Positions 35,601 through 42,966 of a stretch of 64,000 bases of DNA are shown here, piece after piece (positions within the stretch are counted from its first letter, which is position 1; every line of letters begins with the position of its first letter). Where the stretch lies: positions 37,603,241-37,667,240 of the forward strand of contig JAAONU010000016.1 of the NCBI GenBank assembly GCA_012932295.1, read 5' to 3'. A program made the translations under genes and the position numbers. The DNA comes from Cyclina sinensis (lineage: Eukaryota; Mollusca; Bivalvia; Venerida; Veneridae). A model generated the notes under the pieces. It saw only the letters and a list, made by a program, of their open reading frames with translations, ran no database searches and was not told where the DNA came from.

Positions 35601-38425
35601 TGTCAGCGTCCACATGCAGATTTCTGATTAAAGTTATTGTGCAGTAAAATATTTTTTACTATAATTTCTTTAGGGATTGACTTCAAACTTCAAATATATA
35701 TTCCTTATCATCACCCACATCATATGTGGAAAGGTTCATAGTCTAGCACCCATATTTCCAGAATTATCTGCCTTTTAAACTTAGAATTTTCCTAAAAAAT
35801 TGTAAGATTTTACTCTAGCTTCAGGCATTTTCAATTATAGAATATTAAATATTATATAATATTTCATCTACCATGGAGAAGGTTCTTGTCTATATATCTA
35901 TAGATCTTGAATTAAATTGATGTTTTAATAGTCATCCCTTTCTTAACTATTAAGTACTTAAATAGTCGAGCGTGCTGTCACCACTGACAGCTTTTGTTAA
36001 ATCAGATTTTTTTTATGATTGTTCTGTATAGGCCGTGACAAATGATAGTGAAAAGAGATTTATTAAGACTGTAACACGAAAATGTTCAATAATTCAAATC
36101 AACTACTATGAATAAAAGTTTATTTGTTTAATGTTATGAGATAATAGCAGTTGTTATATTTAAGTGCCCTTTTCATGGAAAAATAATTGGCCGAGACAAA
36201 GACGGGGTCCCCACGAACACAACAGATACTGAACATTTATTGAAGCAAACAGTAAAGGCGGAAACAGGTACCTCAGATCAATTTCCTTGTATTTGCATGT
36301 TTCATTCGTTATAGGCAGTTTTTAATGGTTATTTTAAGGTGTAAAATGAGTGCATTTGAGACTCATTGTCTGAAAACAGACTTCATAGCCAAGCTTCTGG
36401 CATCAGTTAATACCATACTGTACTCAATTTGTATCATTACAGGTTGTCTTTTATTTTAGTCCTAACAAAAAAACCACATATATTTTACAAAAACAGTCAC
36501 TTTTGATAGACACTTTTTCACTCTTAAAGACTTTGTCTGAAAATGAGGATATACAGTCTTATAGATTAAAAAAATTGATTATTTAGCAAAAGAAACAGAA
36601 GATAGCTCCTCAGAGACTGATGCCAGTTCATCGGGGTCAAAGGTTAAAGGTCAAGAAAAGGACAAAGGGAAGAAGAAAGCAAAAAAGAGAAAATACCCAA
36701 ATCTAACTGATATCCAAGAATCTAATGACACCAGTAGGAGTAGATTGGAGGCAAAAATATTCAATAGGTAAATTATATGTGTAAGAATTCCTCTTTTTTT
36801 TCATTCATATCTCGTACTTCTTTCCCATATTTTTTTTCCAGCTGAAATTTATGTCGTGTCTTAATAAGAATGTTGATAAAGTATTGTTAGGTTTATTTTC
36901 CCTTGGTTTAGCTTAGATATTGGTTTCTAATTGCTCTGCTATTCTGTAGTGCAATGCAGTTTTAAAGAATTTAAGCTTGATTTTATCTCTGGACTTGTTT
37001 TGCTTTGGATTTCTATTGTTTATGTAAGTTTTTTTGGGCTTGTCACCTTGGTCTGCATAACCTAAGTGTTATTTAAGAGTATTTAGCCTTTCATGTCTTG
37101 GTTAAACATGACTTTAGTGTTGTTTTGTCTTGGTTTAAGTTAACCCATGATTTTGTCTTGGCTAAATATAACCAGTGTTTATTTTGAGAATTCAGACCTG
37201 TCATGTTTTGGTTTAACATAACTTAAGTGTTGTATTAGAATCTTTTTGTTTTGCTAAACCTAAGTTATTTTTGTTTGTTTTTGATAGTCAACTCTGTACA
37301 GCATGTCTTGTGAAGATGTCAATTAGTTATGTCAAACCTTCAAAGAAATGGGTGTATGTTGCTTTGCACATGAGAGGACCAGATGGTCTCGAATCTGACA
37401 GTTACTTGAGAAAACATAGGCACTGAGAGTTGAGCTGGGTGCATCCCATGTAGATGAACTTCATTGTTGCCTGCTATATCAAAGGTCAAGCTAACAGTGG
37501 CCCTCTGTTTGAAAATGGTTTTCGATCAATTACTCAAAAACAACTGCTCCAAAGACCTTCAGACTTTACGAGATGGTTGGACATGATGAGTAGATGAACC
37601 CTATTGTTATTGGGCCTGCAGGGTCAAAGTTCAAGCTAAGAGGGATGTGAGCTTTGAAAAATGTTTCCAGAAAAAAAAGACCAAGAACAACAGTACTGTA
37701 CTGCTCTGAAGACCTTAAATCCATTCAGGATGTTGGGGGCCCCTAATTTATTATGGCATATGAGGTCAAAGATCAAGTTCACAGGGTCTCTCAGTTTGAA
37801 AAAGGTTTCCAATCAATAACTGAAGAACAGCTGCTCCTAGTACCTTCAAACTTTACAGGATAGCTGAACATGATAAATAGATGACTCCTAATATTTTGGG
37901 ATCCACATGGTGAAAGGTCAAGCTTAAAGAGGCTGCAGCTGGAACTTCTTCCTGATCAGTAAATCAAGAGCAACTGCTTCCAGGACATTAAACATTACAG
38001 GGTGTTTGGAACTTGGACATGATGTATAGTTGACCTATATAAAGTTTGGACGTACAGGGTCAAATGTTTAACTCATAGGGACACACTTTTAAAAACAGTT
38101 TCCAATCAGTAACTCAACTCAAGACACCGTGCTGAGTCAGCATTCCTTACTTATCTTTTAAATTTCTGATATGCATACGGGGGAAGAATGTCATTTCTAC
38201 AGTTCTTGTTTCTTTTAATTTCAGCCTCTGACTTTTTCAAAAGAAATTAACACTGCTGTTAGTGGACACTTCTTCATTTCTCCAGAAATTAGATATTATT
38301 ATTTTTTACTATATATTCACTGTTTCAGATCTACTTTACGGAGGGTCAATAAAGCACTAGATGCTGCTGCAATGAAGAAACTTGCCAATAAATTCTCAAA
38401 CCAGTTTAATTACAGTTTGAAATAA
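11521..38425 (+). CDS. UVSSA: UVSSA orthologue, UV-stimulated scaffold protein A (13 coding exons)
   Basis: UVSSA acts in transcription-coupled nucleotide excision repair: it joins RNA polymerase II stalled at DNA damage, works with CSA/CSB and USP7, and brings in TFIIH. The coding exons are 11521-11639, 12441-12616, 14461-14615, 15069-15189, 15528-16120, 16596-16737, 19128-19205, 20158-20386, 34247-34603, 34988-35177, 36165-36267, 36587-36767 and 38329-38425. They sum to 2541 nt (846 aa plus TAA), with GT-AG at every junction and consistent phase. Domains: VHS-like helical domain at residues 1 to about 150; charged helix 151-190; acidic linker with FEEV (320-323); conserved ETEDNQ...YLPAV...W block ending at 388; acidic FxxV p62 motif F440/V443 with lysine K446 at the position of human K414; lysine-rich linker; GVDLEHW; DUF2043 with zinc ligands C703, C713, C721, H724; basic KKRKYPNLTDI; C-terminal FSNQFNYSLK. 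The human protein is about 709 aa; the extra length lies in the linkers. Confidence 0.95.
12441..12616 (+). CDS. UVSSA: UVSSA exon 2
   Basis: Follows acceptor 'atgtttggcag' and ends before GTAAGA. It encodes the most conserved part of the VHS-like domain: LLMKQLAVKHAEVRLSTFQM, IDELFMRSHMFRELL and NFDTFLELA. Confidence 0.95.
13126..14200 (+). mobile_element. CTCACCTG-family element, unexpanded copy
   Basis: Starts 'gcttacctgagcacagctgatgtgagctttt', has 'gttgtctgtcgtccatccgtctgtc', repeated 'gaaaccacaaggcctag' phrases, and ends 'gggccatcatggccttcttgtt'. Lies in UVSSA intron 2 and lacks the 320-bp amplification seen at 30207-32614. Confidence 0.8.
14461..14615 (+). CDS. UVSSA: UVSSA exon 3
   Basis: Follows acceptor 'atatttgtag' and ends before GTTGGT. 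It encodes the LPPPKAAAENLK segment and WVEKFGHAYRKLTLGFEFLK, which closes the VHS-like domain. Ends in phase 0 at residue 150. Confidence 0.95.
14671..14870. mobile_element. Degenerate relative of the TTAA fold-back MITE
   Basis: Begins 'ttaaccctttgaatgctag' and contains 'cagtacagatccaggtcagcctgcacatccatgcagtctgg', which aligns with the hairpin core of the 21524-21657 element. Located in UVSSA intron 3. Confidence 0.6.
15069..15189 (+). CDS. UVSSA: UVSSA exon 4
   Basis: Begins IDFDSIQAQ after acceptor 'atatgacag'. It encodes a highly charged, probably coiled helix of about 40 residues rich in E, K and R. Donor is GTTGGT. Confidence 0.9.
15528..16120 (+). CDS. UVSSA: UVSSA exon 5 (largest exon)
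   Basis: 593 nt, residues 191-388. It starts ESELEIQLCLTEVENGLQLL (family IESCLTEVESCFRLL), continues through a long Ser/Glu/Asp-rich linker that contains an acidic FEEV motif at 320-323, and ends in the conserved ETEDNQDL...KTKYLPAVKRWLQ block. The acidic linker looks much expanded relative to vertebrates. Donor is GTAATG. Confidence 0.95.
16445..16525. repeat. 81-bp perfect palindrome in UVSSA intron 5
   Basis: Two 40-bp arms (16445-16484 and 16486-16525) are exact reverse complements with a single G between them. The left arm starts AAAAGATGTTCATTTAAGTA. The hairpin ends 70 nt before exon 6. Either a fold-back transposon remnant or a recent inverted duplication; no target duplication was identified. 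Confidence 0.95.
16596..16737 (+). CDS. UVSSA: UVSSA exon 6
   Basis: Follows acceptor 'tactgcttcag'. It encodes ILSDNSAKEERVKLMESVKN and a Lys/Glu-rich helix with CVELEIAQSKRKK. Donor is GTAGGA. Matches the family helix that precedes the p62-binding segment. Confidence 0.88.
16768..18014. mobile_element. Non-autonomous DNA transposon with CAGGGCTCTACAAATT termini
   Basis: Left end CAGGGCTCTACAAATT and the reverse complement of the right end agree for 16 bp. The flanks share a direct TTCAC (16763-16767 and 18015-18019), which would be a 5-bp target duplication. Subterminal 'gttgtccrggacaa' motifs occur near both ends, in opposite orientations. No transposase frame. CAGGG termini suggest the hAT superfamily, but a 5-bp duplication is unusual there, so the class is open. 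Lies in UVSSA intron 6. Confidence 0.8.
18574..18736. repeat. 41-bp tandem repeat, four copies
   Basis: Copies start at 18574, 18615, 18656 and 18697 (gtcagattgtaatagcattt...) with almost no divergence, which indicates recent expansion. It sits in a degenerate mobile-element fragment (about 18350-18800) with 'tttgtccagactttttctc' phrases related to the elements at 19641 and 42045. Confidence 0.9.
19128..19205 (+). CDS. UVSSA: UVSSA exon 7, TFIIH p62-binding motif
   Basis: 78 nt encoding EEDDFEEVPVKEGYEEDIPE and HVKMEE. In human UVSSA the equivalent DFVEVPEKEGYE contains F408 and V411, which bind the PH domain of TFIIH p62, and K414, the lysine ubiquitinated after damage. The counterparts here are F440, V443 and K446 with identical spacing. 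Acceptor 'tttttattacag', donor GTAGGA. Confidence 0.95.
19641..20045 (+). mobile_element. CTGCTACAAAGTAG-family element, copy 1
   Basis: Starts near 'cctgctacaaagtag', has the 'gggatcacttctccgtc' and 'gtctgtccgtctgtcc' segment, and ends 'ggcgacacatgtgatcactggtcactcttgtt'. A second copy is at 42045-42511. No coding frame. The class is unknown. Lies in UVSSA intron 7. Confidence 0.75.
20158..20386 (+). CDS. UVSSA: UVSSA exon 8, lysine-rich linker
   Basis: 229 nt. Begins VMAATSKAAKSKGKGKRTTK, strongly basic and possibly a nuclear-localisation or nucleic-acid-binding segment, then MAKDILESQRLLKPDDLDSA. I see no clear vertebrate counterpart for the lysine-rich part. The exon is supported by its splice sites and by phase continuity with both neighbours. 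Confidence 0.85.
21524..21657. mobile_element. TTAA-flanked fold-back MITE with 25-bp perfect hairpin
   Basis: Flanked by TTAA at 21520-21523 and 21658-21661. The termini are imperfect inverted repeats (CCCTTTCCTGCATATATAC against TCCTTTACTCCATATATAC). The core holds perfect 25-bp arms, 21562-21586 and 21593-21617, around the loop TATCCG. The arm begins CAGTGTAGATCCAGATCAGC. Related sequence occurs at 14671-14870 and 25785-25990. Confidence 0.85.
22011..23696 (-). CDS. hAT transposase exon 2 (catalytic and C-terminal dimerisation regions)
   Basis: 561 codons plus TAA with no internal stop. It follows acceptor 'aaatattttcag' and opens KKHRD, completing the BED finger begun in exon 1. Family landmarks: LTLDLWSSRQMRAFLGVTGH, VSNIVTDNASNMIKAF (catalytic Asp region), HSSCFAHSLQLVV (conserved CxxH), TRWNSQFYML, and the C-terminal hAT dimerisation block YWSAHEEKFPTLAKM followed by ACTYLALPASSAPVERLFSI. 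The join to 23960-24094 gives about 606 aa, near the usual hAT size. It resembles ZBED-type transposases. It lies between transposon ends, so it is read as a transposase and not as a domesticated gene. Confidence 0.9.
   Translation of the reverse strand, partial: KKHRDVLIESTKPSDASQSPVTEYLTGSTSSKYSMNDPRQTQINEALTMFIAGDLISLSVVESQNFKNLLEKLNPKYQVPSRKTLTNKLIHEKCSEMRNNIKHKLKAAQNICLTLDLWSSRQMRAFLGVTGHYIADWQMRSVMLACTRFKGRHTGDAIRREYEETVTCYEIGHKVSNIVTDNASNMIKAFSFSLPGFDKPTTDSMDTEVDHDNYDYLTDSNDDGCEVSGDFESLPKHSSCFAHSLQLVVRDGLEDCTGQIKQLISKASKIVNYVRKSVHASEILSDEKRLQAANMTRWNSQFYMLKSILAVDEEKLNQLDCIKLTSYERKVLQELCLILKPFEEVTLEVQKESSVSASLAIPLTIALKSHMHSISGTFNSKMLKSLKISIEKRLSKYENNEDFITATVLDPRFKLTWCINEAIRDEHCANIRAKMNVFDEPEELNSPPEKKAKVSTSSIFNFIPQTPKRQRHTSVKQSELDLYLTADCESSDLNPLQYWSAHEEKFPTLAKMACTYLALPASSAPVERLFSIAGKVFRPERCSLTDSNFEALMFLKCNKEL
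23960..24094 (-). CDS. hAT transposase exon 1 (BED zinc finger)
   Basis: 45 codons from ATG at 24094 (MNSTTLKHFILPKDTSG) through the BED finger FKAKCRYCSSEYKG...NFVTHLR, then donor GTAAGT. The two Cys are here; the final His-containing KKH comes from exon 2 across a 263-nt intron, giving C-x2-C...H-x4-H. The frame stays open upstream to an earlier ATG at 24190, so the exact start is uncertain. Confidence 0.8.
24555..27170. other. UVSSA intron 8, mostly unassigned
   Basis: Apart from the MITE relative at 25785-25990, I see no gene, RNA or clear repeat. The short open frames here carry no recognisable domain. Confidence 0.5.
25785..25990. mobile_element. Degenerate relative of the TTAA fold-back MITE
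   Basis: Starts near 'attttaacccatatcttcctgg' and includes 'agatctgtctgtatatccatgtagtctgatcatggtctgcag'. A 22-bp segment, 'tagtctgatcatggtctgcagt', is directly duplicated at about 25859-25905. UVSSA intron 8. Confidence 0.55.
27180..28660. repeat. 45-bp minisatellite, about 33 copies
   Basis: The unit is approximately TGTTTATACTGAACGTGCTG followed by TCAGGCGATGACTGGTAACAGCATT. Copies differ mostly by scattered substitutions, with a few indels (for example near 27590 and 28403). Because 45 is a multiple of three and the unit lacks a minus-strand stop, long minus-strand frames with a 15-residue FSINKCRYQSSSDST repeat appear (27239-27682, 28155-28724). I read these as by-products. UVSSA intron 8. 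Confidence 0.92.
29000..29790. repeat. 26-bp pyrimidine-rich minisatellite, about 30 copies
   Basis: The unit is GCCTCCACCCTTTGCCCTCT plus TGATCT. Copies are most regular at 29320-29760 and more diverged to the left. The plus strand is strongly C/T-rich and the minus strand G/A-rich. Open frames through it on the minus strand cycle through all three frames and are not credible genes. UVSSA intron 8. Confidence 0.9.
30207..32614 (+). mobile_element. CTCACCTG-family element with internal 320-bp tandem
   Basis: The 5' end is a hairpin, AGCTCACCTGTCACAGAGTG with its partner TGACAAGGTGAGCT, followed by 'gtccggcgtccgtccatccgtctgtccg'. The 3' end is 'caggtgagcgatccagggccatcatggccctcttgt', whose GGGCCATCATGGCCC is another hairpin. 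The two ends carry inverted CTCACCTG/CAGGTGAG. The interior repeats a unit of about 320 bp roughly five times (30590-32200); 'tatgttggcccc'-type marks lie near 30849, 31170, 31493, 31810 and 32130. No transposase. Copies also at 13126, 38789 and 41994. Confidence 0.85.
32640..33730. other. UVSSA intron 8, unassigned
   Basis: AT-rich intron. A loose recurring phrase 'aactctaaaaaatcatttcattgcag' appears about four times at 33400-33520, a possible short degenerate tandem. Nothing else is supported. Confidence 0.4.
33738..33805. repeat. Imperfect inverted repeat (MITE-like core)
   Basis: GTGGTATGAAAATAAATATTTCAC at 33738-33761 pairs with GTGAAATATGATAATTTTCATACCAC at 33780-33805 with two extra bases in one arm. 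The surrounding 'tatttacataag' and 'cccatatttatag' may be outer parts of the same fold-back. UVSSA intron 8. Confidence 0.7.
34247..34603 (+). CDS. UVSSA: UVSSA exon 9
   Basis: 357 nt after acceptor 'ttcttttttcag', following a 13.9-kb intron. It encodes a Ser/Gln-rich linker and then the conserved APFVNYGVDLEHW segment (APVVPYGVDLHYW in human). Donor GTATGT splits an arginine codon. Confidence 0.93.
34988..35177 (+). CDS. UVSSA: UVSSA exon 10, DUF2043 core
   Basis: Encodes RFWVPDKEVDDQ, then SFTYAGEFIPVKWKCRAPMG and DGRLCERMDRVK. It contains the first two zinc ligands, C703 and C713. The last codon, AAA, abuts donor GTAAAG in phase 0. Confidence 0.95.
36165..36267 (+). CDS. UVSSA: UVSSA exon 11, end of zinc site
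   Basis: Starts CPFHGKIIGRDKDGVP, giving ligands C721 and H724. With exon 10 the spacing is C-x9-C-x7-C-x2-H, identical to the human protein as I recall it. Acceptor 'tatatttaag' is weak in pyrimidines; donor is GTACCT. Confidence 0.93.
36587..36767 (+). CDS. UVSSA: UVSSA exon 12
   Basis: An acidic/Ser stretch, then a basic run KGKKKAKKRKYPNLTDI, the counterpart of the family GKKRRYPSLTNL. It probably contributes nuclear localisation. Donor GTAAAT splits an arginine codon. Confidence 0.92.
36895..37260. repeat. Loose degenerate tandem in UVSSA intron 12
   Basis: Recurring 'tcatgtcttggtttaacataacttaagtgttgt' phrases, about five diverged copies spaced 50-70 bp. Only weakly periodic. Confidence 0.45.
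37275..38140 (-). repeat. TGACCTTTGACC tandem family, locus 2 (reverse orientation)
   Basis: Reads on the minus strand as the same family as 590-1750. Plus-strand phrases such as 'gggtcaaagttcaagct', 'gaggtcaaagatcaagttc', 'gaaaggtcaagctt' and 'gggtcaaatgtt' are the complement of the core. Copies recur every 130-160 bp. UVSSA intron 12. Confidence 0.7.
38329..38425 (+). CDS. UVSSA: UVSSA exon 13 (stop codon)
   Basis: Encodes STLRRVNKALDAAAMKKLAN and the terminal KFSNQFNYSLK before TAA at 38423-38425. The FSNQFNY end is a signature of UVSSA. Confidence 0.95.
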
Positions 38426-38548
38426 TATGAAACCTTTTGTATTTCACGGTCATAGTTCATATGCAATACTTGTTTTTCACACAAAAAAAATCATTTGTTT
38501 CATAATTACATTGTTTGTTTTATATTGTTACATTATATAGATGTGTAA

Positions 38549-38554
38549 AATAAA
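38549..38554 (+). terminator. UVSSA: Candidate UVSSA poly(A) signal
   Basis: AATAAA 124 nt after the stop codon, the first exact hexamer downstream. It implies a short 3' UTR. Confidence 0.55.
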
Positions 38555-38788
38555 CAGAAATGTCAAAATGAAGACACTGAAAACTGAAATTGAAAGTGTC
38601 ATTCAAAGTTGTATCAAGTTATTTAGAAATATTCAAGTAAATGAAATGATATATTTCTAGTATTTGAAGTTTAATTAAGAAACTATTTTGTAAATTAAGG
38701 ATTTATAAGCTGCTCCTTTCAAAGGATATTGTAGATTTTTTCAGCAGCTTAAAGTTGTTATTTATTGCTTTTGTGTATATATATTTTC

Positions 38789-39373
38789 AGCTCACCTGAG
38801 CAGATGCTCAGGGCGAGTTATTGTGAACACCCTGTGTCTGGCATCCGTCGTCTGGCGTCAGTCATCCGTCGTCAACATTTTACTTTAAGTGACATCTCCT
38901 CCTAAACCACAAAGCTATTTTAACAAAACTTTACAGAAATGTTCCTTATATTGCCCTTTTCTAAAATTGCTAAAACCGTTTCACTCCATTGCACATAAGG
39001 GCTGCAAAAGCTAAAAATATAAAAGAAATCAAACAGCACCTCCTCCTCAATGGCAAGGTAATTTTCTTTCAAATTTCACGGAAATGTTCCTTACATACCC
39101 CTGCATTAAAATTACTTAAACGGTTCTGCTCCATTGAACAAAATGGCCACCGGAGCTAAAAATAGGTTTTCTTCAATATATGGCTTCAATTACATCTCCC
39201 CACAAGCTGTTATCACGACATTGCCTCTGCCCCATGGATTTTTTGTATAAAATATGAGGTCTTTGAATATCTTCAATTAGAAAATGTAATGTTGCATCTG
39301 ATGTTTGCTCAATGGTAGACCCTCAAGCAAAGTACTCAGGTGAGCGATCCAGGACCATCATGGCCCTCTTGTT
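38789..39373 (+). mobile_element. CTCACCTG-family element, short copy
   Basis: Starts 'agctcacctgagcagatgctcagggcgag' and ends 'caggtgagcgatccaggaccatcatggccctcttgttt'. The interior differs from the 13126 and 30207 copies ('tgacatctcctcctaaaccac', 'gttccttatattgccc') but matches 42512-43870, so it defines a second subfamily. Lies just downstream of UVSSA. Confidence 0.8.
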
Positions 39374-39867
39374 TATTTGTATGTGTCTTTTGTTGTAAAT
39401 GTAGATTTGTAATGCTTTTTAGTATTCAGAGTTATTATCCTGCAAAAATAGTATACAAATTTTAATGGGCATTTACAAAAACAGTTCTTAAAAAAGCTTG
39501 CCAGATAAATTTTTCATTTTATATACCTCTATGTTATTTAAGTTATTTGAATCTGTATAGAGTTTGTTTTTATTCCAGTAATATATTGAATATATTTTTG
39601 AGTATATTTTAACAGATAGCTGATCAGAATAGAATTTAAATTTGCACAGTATATTCATTGGTTAATGATTTTGTGTGACCTGTTGTCATACATTTGTAAT
39701 GTTATAATGACTGTCAGTTTATAAATTTGAATAAATAAATTGTATAAGATTTAATTTATTTATATACTACATAATTTGTACACTTCATTTTAATTTAACA
39801 ATGCCAAGTTTTAAATATATATACACATGTATTTCTCTATGTGTTATGCTTATAATTTGAAATCACT

Positions 39868-40245
39868 TTAACATGTGTTTCTATAAACAGAGATTGTCAC
39901 ATAGACGCATTTGAAATATCAGGGAAGCATTATATGTGTATCAAAATCATTACTTTTTAATTTACATGTGTTCCTATATAAAGAGTGACGATTGTCTTAT
40001 AGATGCATTATATCAGAGAAGATTTAAATCTAGATTGTTTCTTTGTGTTTAACATGTTTTCCTATAAACAGAGTGATGATTGTCTCATAGATGCATTAGA
40101 GATATCAGAGAAGATTTAAATCTAGATTGTTACTTTGTGTTTAACATGTTTTCCTATAAACAGAGTTAAGATTGTCTCATAGATGCATTTTAAATATCAG
40201 GGAAGAATCAAATTTAAATCTAATTTGCTACTTTTTAGTTAAATT
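39868..40245. repeat. Degenerate tandem, about 90-bp unit, four copies
   Basis: Marked by 'cctataaacagagtgatgattgtctcatagatgcatt', 'atatcagagaagatttaaatctag' and 'tttaacatgtttt' near 39887, 39979, 40066 and 40159. The two middle copies are the most alike. Confidence 0.8.
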
Positions 40246-40270
40246 TTAATTTTCTCATTTATAATAAAAA

Positions 40271-41266
40271 TAGGGATGTCAACGAGTATCCGAGTACTCG
40301 GATATCCGGATACTATGTTAGTATCCGGATACAAATTTCCTATTCGAATATTTGTATACAAAAAAAAAAAAAAAACAGTGAAATTTAACTTTGATAAAAA
40401 AATTCAAACACTGGCAAAATTAATTTGGCAATTTCTTAATGCTAAACATAATCGCGTCTATTGACCGCCCGCGGCATATCCCTTGATTGGTTTATTGATA
40501 AAGCGTCTATCTGTTGCACGCCCTTAAATGTGTTTATTCGTCTTGCAAACTGCTGGGACCTAACGGGATATCCCTTTGTGTAACAATTACTTTAATCCAT
40601 GGTGTTTATATAATCTATACTAGTGTATCTTGCCCCTTTGTTAATCAATTAGCAGTGTCATTAAAAAGCATTCGCATTAAAAACTTTGAACCATTCAAAA
40701 ATATTAAATCTATTTAAAACTTCTGACACATTTGAAATCATTGTTTTGTCTTATTTTGTCGGCACTCACACAGTCACTTAAGCTGCATAAATACATGTAC
40801 CGGTATATAAAAGAAGATAATGTAACATACACTTGAGGATACAAATAAAACACTGATCTACGGTGATTTTAAATGATATTTTTAAATTACATAGTTTATT
40901 AAAATAAAGCCAATGTCCAAAAAAAAACTGGACACATGCTGTTTTCGTTAGACACTTAGACATAAAGCATGTTCGTATTGGTGGGAAAATATACTTCAAG
41001 GACCACGAGGAAAATAAAAACAGTAAACAACATGTCTTTGTTTTATTAACTTTATTTACACGTAATGACAATTTATAACAAACTGTTTTAACACCTGTAA
41101 TAGGATTACCCGAACAATTGTTAAACAGACGTCAAATGTAATGTTTGGCATAGGAATTGCAACATTGAGATCGTATAGTCGTCGATTTTATACGAGTATC
41201 CGGATAGTATCCGAATATTCTATTCAGATATCCGGATACCGATTTAGGTATTCGTTGACATCCCTA
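40271..41266. mobile_element. Non-autonomous hAT-type transposon, perfect 8-bp target duplication
   Basis: Left terminus TAGGGATGTCAACGAGTATC; right end in reverse TAGGGATGTCAACGAATACC. Flanks are the identical AATAAAAA at 40263-40270 and 41267-41274. Both ends carry clustered 'tatccggata' palindromes. The 996-bp body has no transposase frame. The 8-bp duplication and TAGGG-type termini point to the hAT superfamily. Confidence 0.92.
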
Positions 41267-41274
41267 AATAAAAA

Positions 41275-41993
41275 TGAACATAGTGCAACGAAAACGAAAC
41301 ACTGATTGCACTAGAAACAAGGTACCAGCATAACAATTGATGGGTACAGATTTGACTTAGCTTTTCTGTGTATTGACTTGATTAACAACAAGATCTGGGC
41401 ATGTTAGGAAAACTAACTAGCTTAGATATGAAAAATAACTTGAAGGAAAAAGTCAAAAGTTAGTAATGTCAAAAAGTGGTGAAAGACACAGCAAAAAGCA
41501 GATGCTTTAGTTTGTTTTACGTTTCCCTTCAGAAAAACTTCTAGCTTACCATCATTTTTGAGGCCATGGTACTCTTTTAACAATGTCTTCAAATACCATT
41601 CTAATATATACAAAGAGTGTGATTCTTTATGGTTCACCAAACTGCCTTATGGAGACAGTCCATTAAGTGATGTTAAATAAATATCAATAATGGTAGTATT
41701 GAAATCACTGAAGATCTATTATTGCAGAAGGCATTAAAATTGCATATCAGTCAGCTTAATGCATCTATTTGTAATGGTTCATTTATTATAAATATTTCTT
41801 CTGTATTATTTTCTTTCGATTTTCAGCATTTCGATGCAGGTAATGTTTAAAATGATATAATGACTTCTCCCAATTTCGCTACAGTCTTATCTCCTTATTT
41901 ATTTAGTTCTGCTGCGTGTCACATTATGTTTAAAATATAACTACTTTTTAAAGAAAAACTTGACAGGAAAAAGTGTTTTTGTTTTTTGTCTTA
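41275..41993. other. Intergenic, nothing recognised
   Basis: No gene, RNA or repeat could be supported here on either strand. Confidence 0.5.
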
Positions 41994-42044
41994 AGCTCAC
42001 CTAAACAATATGTGCCATCGTGTGTTGTGTGTCCCCACATTTTT

Positions 42045-42511
42045 GTGTTGCCTGCTACAAAGTAGCTGCAACATATAGGGATCACTTCTCCGTCGTCTGT
42101 CTGTCCATCTGTCACAAAACTTGTGCAGACTACTTCTCAGAAACTACTGGTGCAATTTCATCCAAACTTTACAGGAATGATCAGTAGTAAGTCTAGTTGT
42201 GCATATTGTTGGCATTTTCCAGTCAAATGATTTTTGTCAGAGTTATGGCCCTTTTATATTTTTAATTTTTAAAGTTTGTCCGGACTACTTCTTTATACAA
42301 CTAAAGCAATTTAAATTAAATGTTAAGGATTGATCGGTACCTCAAATACTTGCGCATGTCTAACAGGTTTTTCGGTTGAATGATTTTTGGCTGAGTTATG
42401 GCCCTTGAATAAAAAATTGCGTTTAAGCCTACAAACTGTCCAGTCACCTCTCAATACTACTGTTTAATTGGCTATCATCAGGCGACACGTGTGATCACTG
42501 ATTGCCCTTGT
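42045..42511 (+). mobile_element. CTGCTACAAAGTAG-family element, copy 2 (nested)
   Basis: From 'gttgcctgctacaaagtagctgcaac' to 'ggcgacacgtgtgatcactgattgcccttgt', closely matching 19641-20045. It sits inside the CTCACCTG element at 41994, so it inserted later. Confidence 0.75.
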
Positions 42512-42692
42512 ACTTCGAATGACATCTCCAAAACCCCAAAGCCATTTTCAATCAGACAACAGAAATGTTTCTTATTTTGCTGTTTTCTGTTCTGCTCCAT
42601 TGCACAGAAGGGCTAAAAAAGATAAAAATAGAAAATAATTAAAAAGACATATCCTAAACTGCAAGTTCATTTTCCACCAAATGCCATCTCTC

Positions 42693-42966
42693 TATTTGAG
42701 TTTATTTATGGCCATATGACCGATGCCACCTGCAGAGTTTGGGTATTTTATGTTGTGGGGGATACTGCAGAGTACAGAAAGCATCCCTTTCTAGAGACAC
42801 TGGTTGTACTTTTCCATGCTCAGTGTATAGAACTAATACATGGTACCTCAGTTTAACATCTCATCCAAAAGACAATTATTAATGTTAGAAGGGGAGCAGG
42901 GGATCAAACTCATGACTCCTTGCTTACAAGTCCAGCATCTTACCACTAGACAACTGATCTGTTCCA
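42693..42966 (-). mobile_element. tRNA-derived SINE
   Basis: On the minus strand the head reads TTGTCTAGTGGTAAGATGCT (A-box region) and then GAGTTTGATCCCCTGCTCC (B-box region), about 35 nt apart as in a tRNA. The body includes the complement of 'ggtacctcagtttaacatctcatccaaaagac'. The 3' limit is approximate. Confidence 0.7.
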
